Positions 9,472 through 22,112 are shown, counted from the stretch's first letter. The stretch: 23,157 nucleotides of DNA from Actinomortierella ambigua (GCA_016098155.1 JAAAJB010000555.1:1-23157); one strand, 5' to 3'. Numbers and translations are program-made. The notes: a model not told the origin generated them from the sequence alone.

Positions 9472-11711
9472 CTACGCACCACGCGCCGTCTTCGCCTGCG
9501 CCTCTGCCTGCGCCTCCGCCGCCTTCTTTTCAAAAGGTATAATGACCTCAGCGTTCTCGTCCTGGTTGCACAGTAGCCACTGACTTATGACTCGGACCGG
9601 GTCCATCCCCAACAGCTCGGCGATCCGCTCAAAGACCAAGTAATGGGTCCCGTACCGCTCCACGGCCTGCAGCATCAGCCCAGCCTCATGCCGTGTCCAC
9701 TGGTCCATGTGCGGATCAAACCCACCGTCCTCAACCCATTGCGCTTCTGATGCTAGCCGGTCCTGAACTGTTGACAGCAACGCCCCCAACAGTTTGCTGG
9801 CCCGTGGTGGCGGTGATGGTGGTGATGTTGGTGATGGTGGTGATGTTGGTGATGGTGGTGATGGTGGTGGTGATGGTGGTGATGACGTTGGTGTTGTTGT
9901 TGTGGAGGTGGCAGTGTTGGTGGTGTTGGTAGCAGCGGATGGTGTGGTCAGATCCGCCGGGGCCAAAGTGGTAGTGACAGGCTGACCAAGGGCGTTGGTC
10001 TGAAGCTGGATGATCTTGTCGAGTCTTTGTCCCTTATAAGAGCCGACGGTCCAGATGGCCTCCAAGATCTCGTTGTAGAGCTCATTGTCCGTCCCGCCTT
10101 GCTCGAGCGCCCGCCACTGGGTCTGGCACTGGTAAGGCGATCGACCGGGAACTTGCTTCCCAATCGCGATCCATGCCTCGGGTGATAGCTCTTCCCCCTT
10201 CTTCGTGCCACCCTTCACCTGCTTTCCTTGGGTTTGTTGTTGTTGTTGTACATACTCTTTCAACAGCTTAATTTCTTCCGCCCTCCAAGGCCTTTGCCCT
10301 CCTCCTCCTCCTTCATACTGTCCTTCGTGCTCAGCCCACAGCCGGCGCACCCATCCACGACGAGTCGGGAAGAACAAAAACTTTTTCCGGACCCGTTCCG
10401 TGCATGCGGCCATGACCAACCTGAACTCTTGCTGACGATTCAATCGTGCCTCCTTCTCGTCCTCCTCCACTTTTGCGCCTTTGTCCTGCTGCTGGTCTTG
10501 ACCGTCATTGCTGCTGGCAGCACTGTCGTCAACCACATTCAGTGCCTTCTTCTTCTTCTTCATCCTCGCCTCCCTCCTCATCTCCCGCTTCTCCCACGCC
10601 TTCAAAAACTCACGCTCCACCTGTCGGATCATCGCCGCCACCGTCTGCTGGTGGATCCGCTCCGCGTCCTGCAGGTCGCTCCGGATCGCTATCCAGTCCA
10701 ACTCGCCATGCTGCAAGATCGCCCGCTCCAGTGCCGCGTAAAACGTCCAGGGCGCCAATCGACGGTTCTCCTCCTCTTCCTGCTCAGGAGTTGTTCGTAC
10801 TATCACTCTCCTGGGAGTCTTTGTCTTCGTCGTCGTCGTCGTAGTACCAGTCATAGTAGCTGCGGAGGAGGAGGAAGAGAAGGAAGAGGAAAGGGCGGTG
10901 GGGGTGGCGGCCTGTTTCCGGAGATGGTTCACGCGCTCGACAATAGCGCGACAGGGCTGGCCCGGGAAGTGTTTCTCGACCAACTGTATCCAGTCCTGGC
11001 TCATACGCGGGTCCAGCTCGCGGATCAACTGGCCCAGACGGAGGTGATCTTCCGTCGATAGATCGATCCGTGCAGCGCGTGGCTTCTTTGGTGAGGATGT
11101 GGATTTTGATGATCTTGAAGACTTTGATGGTGATGGTGGCGATGGTACGGTTACTGCTGCTGACGAGGTTGAAGTTGCTGGGGTGTTTGTGGTTGTTTCT
11201 GCAGTAGAGGGCTGGGACAGCGTTGCCGAGGCCAGCTTCGGGGGTAGCCAGCCAATGGCACGGTCAACTTTTTGATTGGCGTGCGCTACTGAGAGTGAGA
11301 AGGGTCGTACAAGCGTCGTCGTCGTTGTTGTCGTTGTCGTAGTCGCCGTCGCTGTTGCTGTCGTTGTCGATGTCGCGCGCCGTGCTATCCGCGGATCGAC
11401 ATGGACAAAGCGCTTTGAGATGCTGGTGTTGCTGATATGGTGGACATGCCGGTAGCGGATCTCTCGACAACATGTCACCAACAGACGCGTCTAAGGAAAA
11501 AAAATAAGGGAGGATGAAAAAAAGAAAGTAAGGAAAAACGGGACGTATCAAGTCTTTCGCCTAGTGTTGTCGTGCGGGGGAGGGGTCTCTCAGGAAATTG
11601 AGGACAGGGAGGACAGTTTACCTGCAGTGGACGCAAAGAGTGCCGCGCTAATTCCTTGGCATTCGGCCGGAGGGGAACACGAATGGCAGCGCTAGAAATC
11701 TGAGCGAGCAT
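9472..11711 (-). CDS. Myb/SANT-repeat protein with mitochondrial-type N-terminus, 702 residues
   Basis: Exon 1 is 11711-11622 and exon 2 is 11490-9472; the 131-nt phase-0 intron starts GTAAAC and ends TTTTCCTTAG. Exon 2 has no usable ATG before about residue 193, so the upstream exon is needed. The N-terminus, MLAQISSAAIRVPLRPNAKE, and the next 40 residues are rich in Arg, Ser and Leu with few acidic residues, like a mitochondrial presequence. Four segments resemble Myb/SANT repeats: about 174-221 (LSTEDHLRLGQLI to RAIVERVNHL), 277-332 (WTFYAALERAI, LDWIAI), 432-492 (WRAEEIKLLKEYV, AWIAIGKQVPGR, the clearest) and 627-673 (QWTRHEAGLMLQAVERYG). Thr-, Ser- and Pro-rich linkers separate them, and a basic helix lies at about 328-345. 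Such repeats bind DNA or chromatin, so a mitochondrial or dual location would be unusual. It could instead be a nuclear Myb protein with a chance basic N-terminus. The repeat family is fairly sure; the location is inference. Confidence 0.82.
9803..9900 (+). repeat. GGTGATGGT-type minisatellite inside the Myb gene
   Basis: About 95 bases are built from GGTGAT, GGTGATGTT and GGTGGT units on the plus strand. On the coding minus strand they encode a Ser/Pro/Thr repeat (SPPSPPPSPPSPTSPPSP and onward), which forms the linker before the fourth Myb-like segment. The length is likely to vary between strains. Confidence 0.8.
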
Positions 11712-11915
11712 GGAGTCGTTGAACAATACAATGCAATGGTCCTCCCCCCCCCCTTTACAAATAAAGCAAAAAGGTCCGAAGTAATGATACACAAAAACAA
11801 TCAAGGAAGAGCGATCACTCCGTTTCCGACTGTCACAATTTTTGGATGCACAAACTTACACGCCTAGACTTCTGCATCGGAACCACTCCTATTTTCCAGA
11901 CATGCCAAGAACGCC

Positions 11916-11920
11916 ATTGG
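11916..11920 (-). promoter_or_regulatory. CCAAT box upstream of the Myb gene
   Basis: ATTGG on the plus strand is CCAAT in the direction of the minus-strand Myb gene, 205 bases before its ATG. The distance is typical for a fungal CCAAT element, but a single five-base motif is weak evidence. Confidence 0.35.
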
Positions 11921-12793
11921 ATAGGGTGCTGGGTGAAGTGTGTCGCCGAGGCCCTGGGTCCTTTCACTTTCGCTATCCCCGGTGACCTTCTACCCCTATA
12001 CCATCTTTGCGAGAGCAGTGCTTTCTTTGATAGGTCCCCCCAGGCCTCACATGTGAGAGGTTCCCATTCGCCACCAGTAAGCATATTTGTTGACATTGCA
12101 CCACGACTGGAGACTCATTCCAGTAGTTTTCTAGCATGTTTTACGCGAACCCGTTCCAATAGCATAATTCAATCAAAAATAAAACGATACACAAGAGTTG
12201 GAAACAAAGGTCTGGAAGAAGAAGTAAAGGAGTCTTATGGTATTAGAACAAAAAAAAAGAGAGGAAACAAAAGAAGGGGAAGGAGGGGGGGTATGAAGCA
12301 AAATTACTATGGCGACAAAGCGAAAATGGAGGAACAAAGAGAGTAAAAAACTTTTGTGCGCAACAGAGAAACAAAGAAAACGGCAGCGAGAGAGAGAGAA
12401 AGAGATATATATAAGAGAGGGAGAGAGAAAAGTGGTGGAGAAAGAAATAAACAGAGTGGGAGAACAATCTGCGAAAAAAGAGAGCCTAGGAGGAAAGATG
12501 CAGCAGTTGAAAAATCGCTAGGGAAGAAAAATTGACATGAGCGAAGACAGATGGCTAAACAGGAGGAAGAAATAACAAAGGGGACCAGCCAATGTCCTTC
12601 AACTCTTTTCATAACAGGGAGAGCAGCGCTGCTTATTCATGGCATGGGAGAGAGGGAGGAGCTACAGCTGACGAAAGAGGAAGGGGAAAGGCATTTTTTT
12701 GTTGCGGTTGAAATTTTCCACTTTTTTTTCTTTTTCTGTTTTTTTTTTTGCTGTCTCTGCAAGCTGTCGCGGGGATTGGGAGGAATAAGAGAT

Positions 12794-12805
12794 GGGGGGG
12801 GGGGG
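12794..12805 (+). repeat. Poly-G run followed by A-rich tract
   Basis: Twelve consecutive G are followed by an A-rich, GA-rich stretch. On the minus strand this lies about 220 bases beyond the forkhead stop codon. Homopolymer length may not be exact in the assembly. Confidence 0.8.
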
Positions 12806-13022
12806 CAAATAAAAAAAATAAAAAGAGAGAAAGACAGAGAACAAAGAGAGAGGAACAGCGATTCCATAAAAAAAAAATTGAGCAAAATTGGACCCGGACA
12901 AGCATCTGTCGAGGCAAGGCGGGTAGGTGGGGTAGGAAGCAAAGCGACACAGCAGCGGAGATAACATACACGCACAAAAGAAAAAAATCGATTCTCGTCC
13001 TTCCTTTGTGCGTGCTGTTTCT

Positions 13023-16109
<3,087 letters not shown>

Positions 16110-16800
16110 TCACAGTGCGAGGCGAAACTGATGGACGGTTGGTGATTATCAGGTAACCAAGACAACCGATAACGGCGCCAGGGAAGGAGTGATAAAGTGA
16201 TAAAGAGGCAGGAGAGGCAACGACCGAGAACAAGATACCGGGATGGATACTGTCTGTGGTCTGTTGTTGTTGTTGGTGTTGTTGTTGATGGTGATGACGA
16301 CGATATTGTTGTTGTTGTTGTTGTCGTGATAGTTGTTGTTTTCGGGAAGGGTGTGAGAATGAATGAAAGACAGGCAGAGTGTGTAGAGGGAGAGAAAATG
16401 GAAAGAAATAAAAGGTGGGAGCAGAAGGGGAAGAACGAGGAAAGGGAAGAGAGAGGGGGGAAAGAGAGAAAGAAAGAAAAACAAGTCTGGTGAGCATCCG
16501 TCCAAAATCATAACAACAATAACCTTTTTCTCATTCTCTCGTTGGTGTCTGTCTGTCTCTGTGTGCGAGTGTGCGTGTGTGTTTGTGTGTTGTGTTTGTT
16601 TGTGTGCCAATATCTGTTGTCTGGACCATAGCCACTATCGACTCCTCCCTCCCCCTCCTTCCCTCCCTCCACTCAATCTTTTTTTTCTGGACAAGTCTGG
16701 TAGCCTTGTCAGGTTGGAGCTGGGGTGGGATGGCAGGTGCCAGCAGCAACAACTCATAGTGTTGTAAGAGACTGTCGGTCTACGAATGAATAGGCTTGCT
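16110..16800 (-). other. Probable 5' leader and proximal promoter of the forkhead gene
   Basis: Read on the minus strand, the ATG at 16109 is preceded by an in-frame TGA and then by CAA-rich sequence (16260-16335), long CT-rich stretches (about 16370-16500) and CA-rich sequence (about 16555-16605). An open frame of about 316 codons in another frame (16497-15547) overlaps the forkhead coding start and is low-complexity, so I take it as a shadow. No obvious TATA box is seen. Confidence 0.5.
16257..16340 (-). repeat. (CAA)n-rich tract in the forkhead leader
   Basis: The plus strand shows TTG-triplet runs with a few GTG/ATG interruptions; in the gene direction these are CAA triplets. The tract lies about 150-230 bases before the ATG. 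CAA-rich leaders are unstructured, so if transcribed this could ease ribosome scanning, which is an inference. Confidence 0.7.
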
Positions 16801-18180
16801 CCACCCCAAACATACACTATTGTGCCCCCCTTCCATCCCCCATTCCCTCCTTCCTCCTCTCCTGCTCGTCAAAAAGGAAGGAGAGAGGAAGAAGTGACAG
16901 TGGACAGACGAGTATTTATGGGGGTAGAGAGGTGAGGAAGAAGGACGAGGAGGATGTGTTGGGCAAAGGGGGGAAGGACCGAGGTCGATGACAGAGTGGT
17001 GGGAAAGACAAAGAGAAGGTCGACGATCACTCCTCACCCCCTCTCTCTTACGCACGCACATGAACGTAGATGCGCACGGTAGACCTCGATGCACTTTGTT
17101 TCCATCCTCACTAGACACTCTCCTTCTTTGCACTTGAGTTGTCCCCCCCCCTCCCCCGCTGCCCCTTTTGTTTTTGTTTTCTTGTCTCCTTCTCTTCCCA
17201 TGTCACCTTACCAAGGTGCATCCGTGTTCTCCTCCTCCTCCTCCTCGAAAGCATGCAACTGCAAAGCACAAATAGAACAACGATCGCAGTAAAGGAAACG
17301 ATAGGCACCCTCGATGTGGAGAAGAAGGAAGGACGAAAAAAAAATCAAGAACAAGAATGTCACAGACCAAAAAGGGGAAAGGTATGTATGTGTATGTTTG
17401 GATGACATTCTTTGCAAGGTAAAGCATGGCCGACATCTGGCATTGAAAAAGATACGCAATCTTCGAGATCAATGAAAATGAATGACACATGGCATTTTGT
17501 CGGGGATTCACTGTTGAGTCTCAGCAACACGAAAAATAACACTGGCGGAGTGACGCGTTGCGGCACACATCCTTGACCCGTCAGACCCATCGGGTGAAGA
17601 ATGAACGACAACTCCGTGAACAACAGTAAAAACAACAACGACGAAAAACAACAACAAAAAATAGAAAAAAATAAAACGATACTACTGCAGGGCGAGGAGG
17701 CACACGGCGCACAAACAGACGCGCTGCAGGTGTGGCAGGACAGCATTAAATGAACCTTGCTCATATGCCGACGAAGAGATGCAAAACACAACACACAACG
17801 CAAACACGTACACACACAACAGAAGACCAAGTTCTTGCTCCTCACCCACACCCAGGTCTAACAGAGCAGTAGACCACATATAGAGCAATTGTGCAGGTGC
17901 AAGATAACATTTTTTTTGGAAACGACAAAGGTGTACAACGTCCGAGCAATTGTGGGGCGGAGGAAAAAAAAAGGTGTAGAAACATTCCCCTTCCCTCCTC
18001 AACATTGTCAATTGCCTGCCCATAGAAAGAGACGGCAAGTAAACAAGGTCCGTACTTTCCTGCATCGAAGCCAACCTTTTCTCTAACACACCGACGACAA
18101 AAAACTATCCGTTCATCCAATCATGGCTATTACCACGTTGTCTTCGCGTGTTTTCAACCCCCTCCCTTTTCAAAACAAAA
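16801..18180. other. Gene-free stretch, part of the forkhead upstream region
   Basis: I see no gene. The sequence mixes CT-rich and GA-rich patches (16830-17000), a G/C-poor A-rich part (17330-17380, 17630-17680) and a mid-complexity segment (17400-17880). A minus-strand open frame of 163 codons (17851-17360) is Cys/Phe/Ser-rich and has no recognisable domain. A plus-strand splice-donor-like GTATGT occurs at 17382-17387 after a short open stretch, but no convincing acceptor or following exon was found. Confidence 0.45.
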
Positions 18181-19150
18181 ACACTATGCTTGTTCTGCTC
18201 CGTTGCTGTACATAGAGGACCGTGGCCTACTGATATAAACGAACCAAGATGCACTGTCGGCATGCAGCTCTCCATGTTTTAAAAAAAACACTCCGTCGTG
18301 CAAAGAATGGTCTGGGGGGAAATGGGAGCACGAACAAGACCATGAAAAGGAAAGAGCAAGAAAGCGCACGAGAGAAAGATCGGCTCTGGCAAGGGCCGGT
18401 ATAATAGGGCCAAAGAAACAAGGGGCTGTGAAGGTGCATACGAAGCGAGCAAAGTTGAGCAATGAAGTTGGGGAAGGAAGAGGGTAGAGGGTAGAGGGCA
18501 GATGGCAGAGAGACGAGCGATTCTGTGAGCACAGAGCTCATGTACAGCAGGACAGCCATACAGAAATCCAAAGCGACACAGAGGAAGCGAATAGATGGGA
18601 AGGGAGGAGCAAACAGCAAGTAGGGAAAAAGGGGGGTTAGGAGAGAGGGGTGGGGGAGAAGACAACTGGGAAGCGGGTGGGTGTCATTCAGAGTCAGGGA
18701 AAGAGTGCATGCGGGAAAAGGGAGACAGGGAGCAGGAAGGGGTGCGGACACAAGCATCTGCCAGGTCGGGCTGGTAGAGGACCGCCGGAAAGGCGAGTCC
18801 GTACACGACCCGCCCTTGTCTCCTTGTCTGGGTCTGCAGGGACTAGAACCTGTCATATTCCAACCAGTAGTCGGCTTATTGCCTTCTTCACATTCTTCGT
18901 TTTCCGCCCCAAACTCTTTACCACCTTCGCGTCGCAATACCACAGTGAAAGGAAGGGGCGAGGAGGAGAAGGGGGGGAAAAAAAAGGAAATAGTCCGCCC
19001 TCTTTTAGCTCTAGCGGGCTGATTGCCTCTTCGTGGCACCTGCGTGCGGAGAAGGACAGAAAAAAAAAGGGACACAGAAATGGGAGTACCAAGACTGAAG
19101 AGAACAGCAAGAAGTGCAAAGGAAAGAGGATGGGGCAATCCAACATGTAG
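18181..19150. other. Purine-rich gene-free stretch
   Basis: The plus strand is largely G and A, with a degenerate heptamer repeat (18481-18508) and G-runs near 18630-18655. A mid-complexity island at about 18730-18900 breaks it. The minus strand has a 303-codon open frame (19138-18227) made mostly of Pro, Ser, Leu and Phe, which is what CT-rich DNA gives by chance in any frame; I do not call it. Confidence 0.5.
18481..18508 (+). repeat. Four-unit degenerate 7-base tandem repeat
   Basis: The units are AGGGTAG, AGGGTAG, AGGGCAG and ATGGCAG, head to tail. It resembles a telomere-like word but is far too short and imperfect for a telomere. Confidence 0.6.
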
Positions 19151-20180
19151 CAGCCGTACTTTGGTCAGCTAGCCGGCTCAGTACGTTGCAGCCGTGTGTT
19201 TAGGTAGGGCTTGTTAATGCGTCGAGTGTATGTTGGGAAGGGGGGGAGGGAGGGACGAGAATGAACTGGATGCCGCCTGGTAGACTGGGGACACAAGGGC
19301 AATGCCTTCAGCTACAAACCCAACAGAGGGAGAGCAGCAGTGGTTGGAGTGGGAGATGGTTCTCTCGTTCTGATGCGCCCAACGTTGCTCACACACTCTC
19401 TCAGACCTCTTTTTTCGCCCTCAGGCATTGAATGGAGTGAACCCAAAAAGTAAAGAAAGCTAAAAACGACTTTATGGGACTGAATAATAAATCGCATTCA
19501 AATCAAACAGGGTCAAGTGATTGGAAAATTCAAACTGAGTTCTCGTAACCCTGCTGCCCCCGTCTTACCTACTCCCCCACCCGATACACGCACCTCACAC
19601 ACCCTCACACACACAAGTACCTCAAACATTTTTTGGGAGGGAAGGAGGGAAGGAGGGAAACGATGGAGAGACGAGGGAAGTACTTGCCAGGTACCGTACC
19701 ACCATCGGCATCACAGAGTTGATCCATGTCACCACCCTACCAACTCTGCAGGACAGGCTCCAAGTCTTGGCCCTGGCTTCTTGACAGAGCCAATCGGACA
19801 AATAGGGGTGTGTCTTACCTTGCTTTTGGAGAGGGGAACTGGAGGGTGTGCAGGGGTTTTTCTCGAGGAGGGGGGGGGGCTGCAATGCTGATCGGAGGAA
19901 GACAGATACGAGGAGGGGGGGTAGCGGACCAATGTACAAGAAGGTTGTTTCTCGGAATCTGGTAAAGATTGCAGATGACCGTTACTGCCACGCGCTGTTT
20001 GACTGATGGTACCTGGGAAGCGATAGATCGAGAGGCAATTTCACTGAAATCGAGGTCTCCTTTGCCCAAAGCTTCTGATGTTGAAGGAAGAGTGGCCGAA
20101 CAAGGATGATGTAGGGGAGGGGGAAAGAACTGCCGGATCGGTTCTATCGCCGCGAAGAAGAAAAAACAACGTTCATGTAG
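19151..20180. other. Mid-complexity gene-free island with a G-quadruplex motif
   Basis: This stretch has more balanced base composition than its flanks. It contains a G-quadruplex motif (19635-19657), a CCAAT box near 19793 and an inverted one near 19521. Short open frames on both strands (for example 19517-19891 plus and 20069-19815 minus) lack domains and splice partners. It might be a distal regulatory region of the forkhead gene or contain an unrecognised RNA; I cannot tell. Confidence 0.4.
19635..19657 (+). other. Predicted G-quadruplex motif
   Basis: Four GGG runs are separated by loops A, AAGGA and AAGGA, satisfying the usual G3+N1-7 rule. The outer part repeats as GGGAAGGA. Confidence 0.6.
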
Positions 20181-21180
20181 ACTGTGAGTTTAAAAGCAAA
20201 TGGCGCAGACGGTACACGGAGGGGGAGAGAGGAGGCGATGAAAGGCAATAAAATCAATAGGGTGGAAGAGCTTGGTTATCCGATTGTATATGTGTGTATA
20301 TCAGGGGTTGTGTGTGTATGGGCTGCCAATCGTTGTTTGAATGGTATAACAAGTCAAGTACATGTAACTGAAGATAATGCAATTAAGCAAGGTTGCCGAT
20401 GACCACACACGTCTGTCTGGTAGAAAGACAAGTGTGCTGCTGCAAGGTAAGAAGGAAGGAACGAGAGGAGAAAAATGAGACAGGGAGAGAGTGTGTGAGA
20501 GCAAGAGCAGGTGAGAGAGAGGGAGAATGAGAGAGGGTGAGAGTGAGGTGAGTGAGAGCGAGTGTGTGTGAGGGGTGAGAAGGGAGGAGGAGGAGGAGAG
20601 AAGAAAAAAAAAGGTAGAAAAGAAAGAGCGAGGAGGAAGGCAAGGAATGCAATTAAGCGAGAGTGTGTGTTATGTAGGGTGGCGGGAACAAGTGAAAGAA
20701 AGTGTGTTCACAGGCCAAAAAACAAAAAGAAAAAAAGGAAAGAAAGCTGCGAGGGAACCATGCGGCGGAGGGATACAATTTGTCAGGACGACTGTACGGA
20801 AAACTAAAGAGTCCTTTGGGCTCGGGCAATCGGCCCAGGCTACCAACGAACAGAGAGATTGTCGGAGACCAATCCAATCTTGTTCAGGGTCGAGGAAAGG
20901 GTACAAAAAAGTCAGGGTCAGCCAAGCCCTCGCTCTCCGTCTCGCAGTGTGCCCCCCCTTCACCCCCGCACTCGCTCTCGAACTGCTCTGACTGACTCAG
21001 CTTGAAGCTGAAGCAGACAGAGGCAGAGGTAGAGGCAGAGAGACAGACAGAGAGAAAGAGTCACCTGGAGTGAAGGAAAGGAAGACGAGGGAGAGGGGGG
21101 GCGGGGAAGATGAGGGAGAGAGAGGCCCACACACGCACACACACACACAAAAGTCGCGGGTAGAGAGTGAGAGAGAAACA
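20181..21180. repeat. GA/GT-rich microsatellite region
   Basis: The plus strand contains GAGA and GTGT mixtures (about 20460-20600), A-runs (20605-20613, 20731-20736), GA repeats (about 21025-21125) and a short (AC)n stretch (21128-21149). Between about 20770 and 21000 the sequence is more complex but has no recognisable gene. Open frames here are Lys/Arg/Glu- or Ser/Leu-rich shadows of the repeats. Confidence 0.6.
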
Positions 21181-21182
21181 CC

Positions 21183-21276
21183 CTGCCTAGCCCGCGTCTC
21201 ACCTTCTCTCTCCCTCTCTCCTCTACCCTCTCGTCATTTGTCAAGTCAAAAAGGTGTGGTATGGCGGGCTAGGCAG
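21183..21276. repeat. Perfect 13-base inverted repeat with 68-base spacer
   Basis: CTGCCTAGCCCGC at 21183-21195 is the exact reverse complement of GCGGGCTAGGCAG at 21264-21276. The arms are GC-rich and not part of the surrounding CT/GA repeats. They could form a stem in a transcript or be two binding sites. Confidence 0.7.
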
Positions 21277-21316
21277 TCATGTTGAGCTGAACCACATCGC
21301 GAGAGAGACCTGTCCT

Positions 21317-21482
21317 ATTGGAACAACCTTTTGGTTGCCCGGTGTGAGAGAAATGGTGGTACCTGCAGCGATGTGTGCTTGGTTATATTTTTTTCCCCGA
21401 GGTGGAGGCACAGCCAATGATTGGGTGAATGAAAGTTGATTGGTGTTGTTGACGAATGGAGAATGGATTGATGATTCGATTG
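21317..21482. promoter_or_regulatory. Cluster of CCAAT boxes, including a CCAAT palindrome
   Basis: CCAAT or its complement occurs at 21317-21321, 21414-21418, 21420-21424, 21438-21442 and 21478-21482. Two of them form CCAATGATTGG, a perfect palindrome around one G. Such density in 166 bases suggests a promoter or enhancer bound by the CCAAT complex, but no adjacent gene is visible. Confidence 0.35.
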
Positions 21483-21517
21483 GAAAGGGTTTAAACAAAG
21501 CCCCAAATATGAACAGG

Positions 21518-21539
21518 AAAAAAAAAAAAAAAAAAAAAA
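21518..21539 (+). repeat. Poly-A run of 22
   Basis: Twenty-two consecutive A, followed by a GC-containing sequence. No retroelement body or target-site duplication was recognised next to it, so it is best read as a simple homopolymer. Confidence 0.85.
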
Positions 21540-21926
21540 GGGCGGCAACGTACTCGAGGCAAGGAAACAAAAATAAGAAAACACCTGTACCAAAAGGAGT
21601 GGGGTGTTTGGCAGTGGGAAGGAACACACAGAGTTGCAAAGTAGGCGAGTGAGAATGTGTGTGTAAGAGAGAGGTATGGAACCGTAGTGAAAACAAAAAG
21701 AGAGAAGAGAGAGAAGGGAGAATGGGGTGACGGAGGGGTGAGCGAGGGGGAAGGAGGGGCAGTGGCGGAACACAGACACATACACGGCAACGACGACGTG
21801 TTGGGTTGAAGCGGGAGATTGGCGAGGCAAAGGCGAGGAGAGAGAGAAAGGAGGAGGAAAGAGACAGAGGAACGAGAGAGGAAAGAGGATAAAAAGACGA
21901 GGATGAGGGGAGGGAGGGAAAGGCAA

Positions 21927-21945
21927 GGGAAGGGAAAGGGAAGGG
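21927..21945 (+). other. Predicted G-quadruplex within the purine tract
   Basis: Four GGG runs are separated by AA, AAA and AA, a short-loop pattern expected to be stable. It lies inside the 77-base unbroken purine stretch. Confidence 0.6.
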
Positions 21946-22077
21946 AAAGAAAGGGAAAGGGAAGGAAGGAAGGGAAAGGGAAGAGAAAAAAAAAGAGAAG
22001 GCAAAGAAAGATATGAGGGATGGACGGCGAGCAGAAAATAAGAATTCTTGTCAAGATGACAGACGTGCCGAAGCTAC

Positions 22078-22112
22078 TGCTGCTGTTGCTGCTGCTGCTG
22101 TTGCTGCTGCTA
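22078..22112 (+). repeat. CTG/TTG triplet repeat
   Basis: A short array of CTG triplets with TTG interruptions (CAG/CAA on the minus strand) in non-coding DNA. No supported open frame uses it. Confidence 0.75.

Larger units (their letters stand above)
11712..13022. other. Intergenic region between two minus-strand genes
   Basis: The left part (11712-12130) is mixed sequence and should hold the promoter of the Myb gene. A CCAAT box lies at 11920-11916 in the coding direction, 205 bases before its ATG. From about 12190 to 12980 the plus strand is strongly purine-rich with A-runs, a G-run (12794-12805) and GA repeats; on the minus strand this is a CT-rich stretch that probably includes the 3' UTR of the forkhead gene. 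A 166-codon plus-strand open frame at 11846-12346 has no recognisable domain and ends in purine-tract composition, so I do not call it. Confidence 0.5.

Noticed and set aside
10228..11061. Plus-strand open frame of 277 codons opposite the Myb gene
   Set aside because: Pro/Leu/Ser/His/Arg-rich composition explained as the complement of Lys/Glu/Ser/Thr-rich coding sequence; no domain and no promoter.
11846..12346. Plus-strand open frame of 166 codons upstream of the Myb gene
   Set aside because: The first 100 residues look reasonably complex, but the rest follows the purine tract, no domain is recognised, and it sits in the Myb promoter. RNA-seq could revive it.
18227..19138. Minus-strand open frame of 303 codons
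   Set aside because: Composed mostly of Pro, Ser, Leu, Phe and Cys as expected from CT-rich DNA; no recognisable domain and several overlapping frames look alike.
21518..21539. Poly-A run as the tail of a retroelement
   Set aside because: No reverse transcriptase remnant, no SINE-like body with promoter boxes and no visible target-site duplication.
21902..21990. GGGAAA-rich tract as a telomere or subtelomere
   Set aside because: The words are irregular, and no regular telomere unit such as TTAGGG is repeated.
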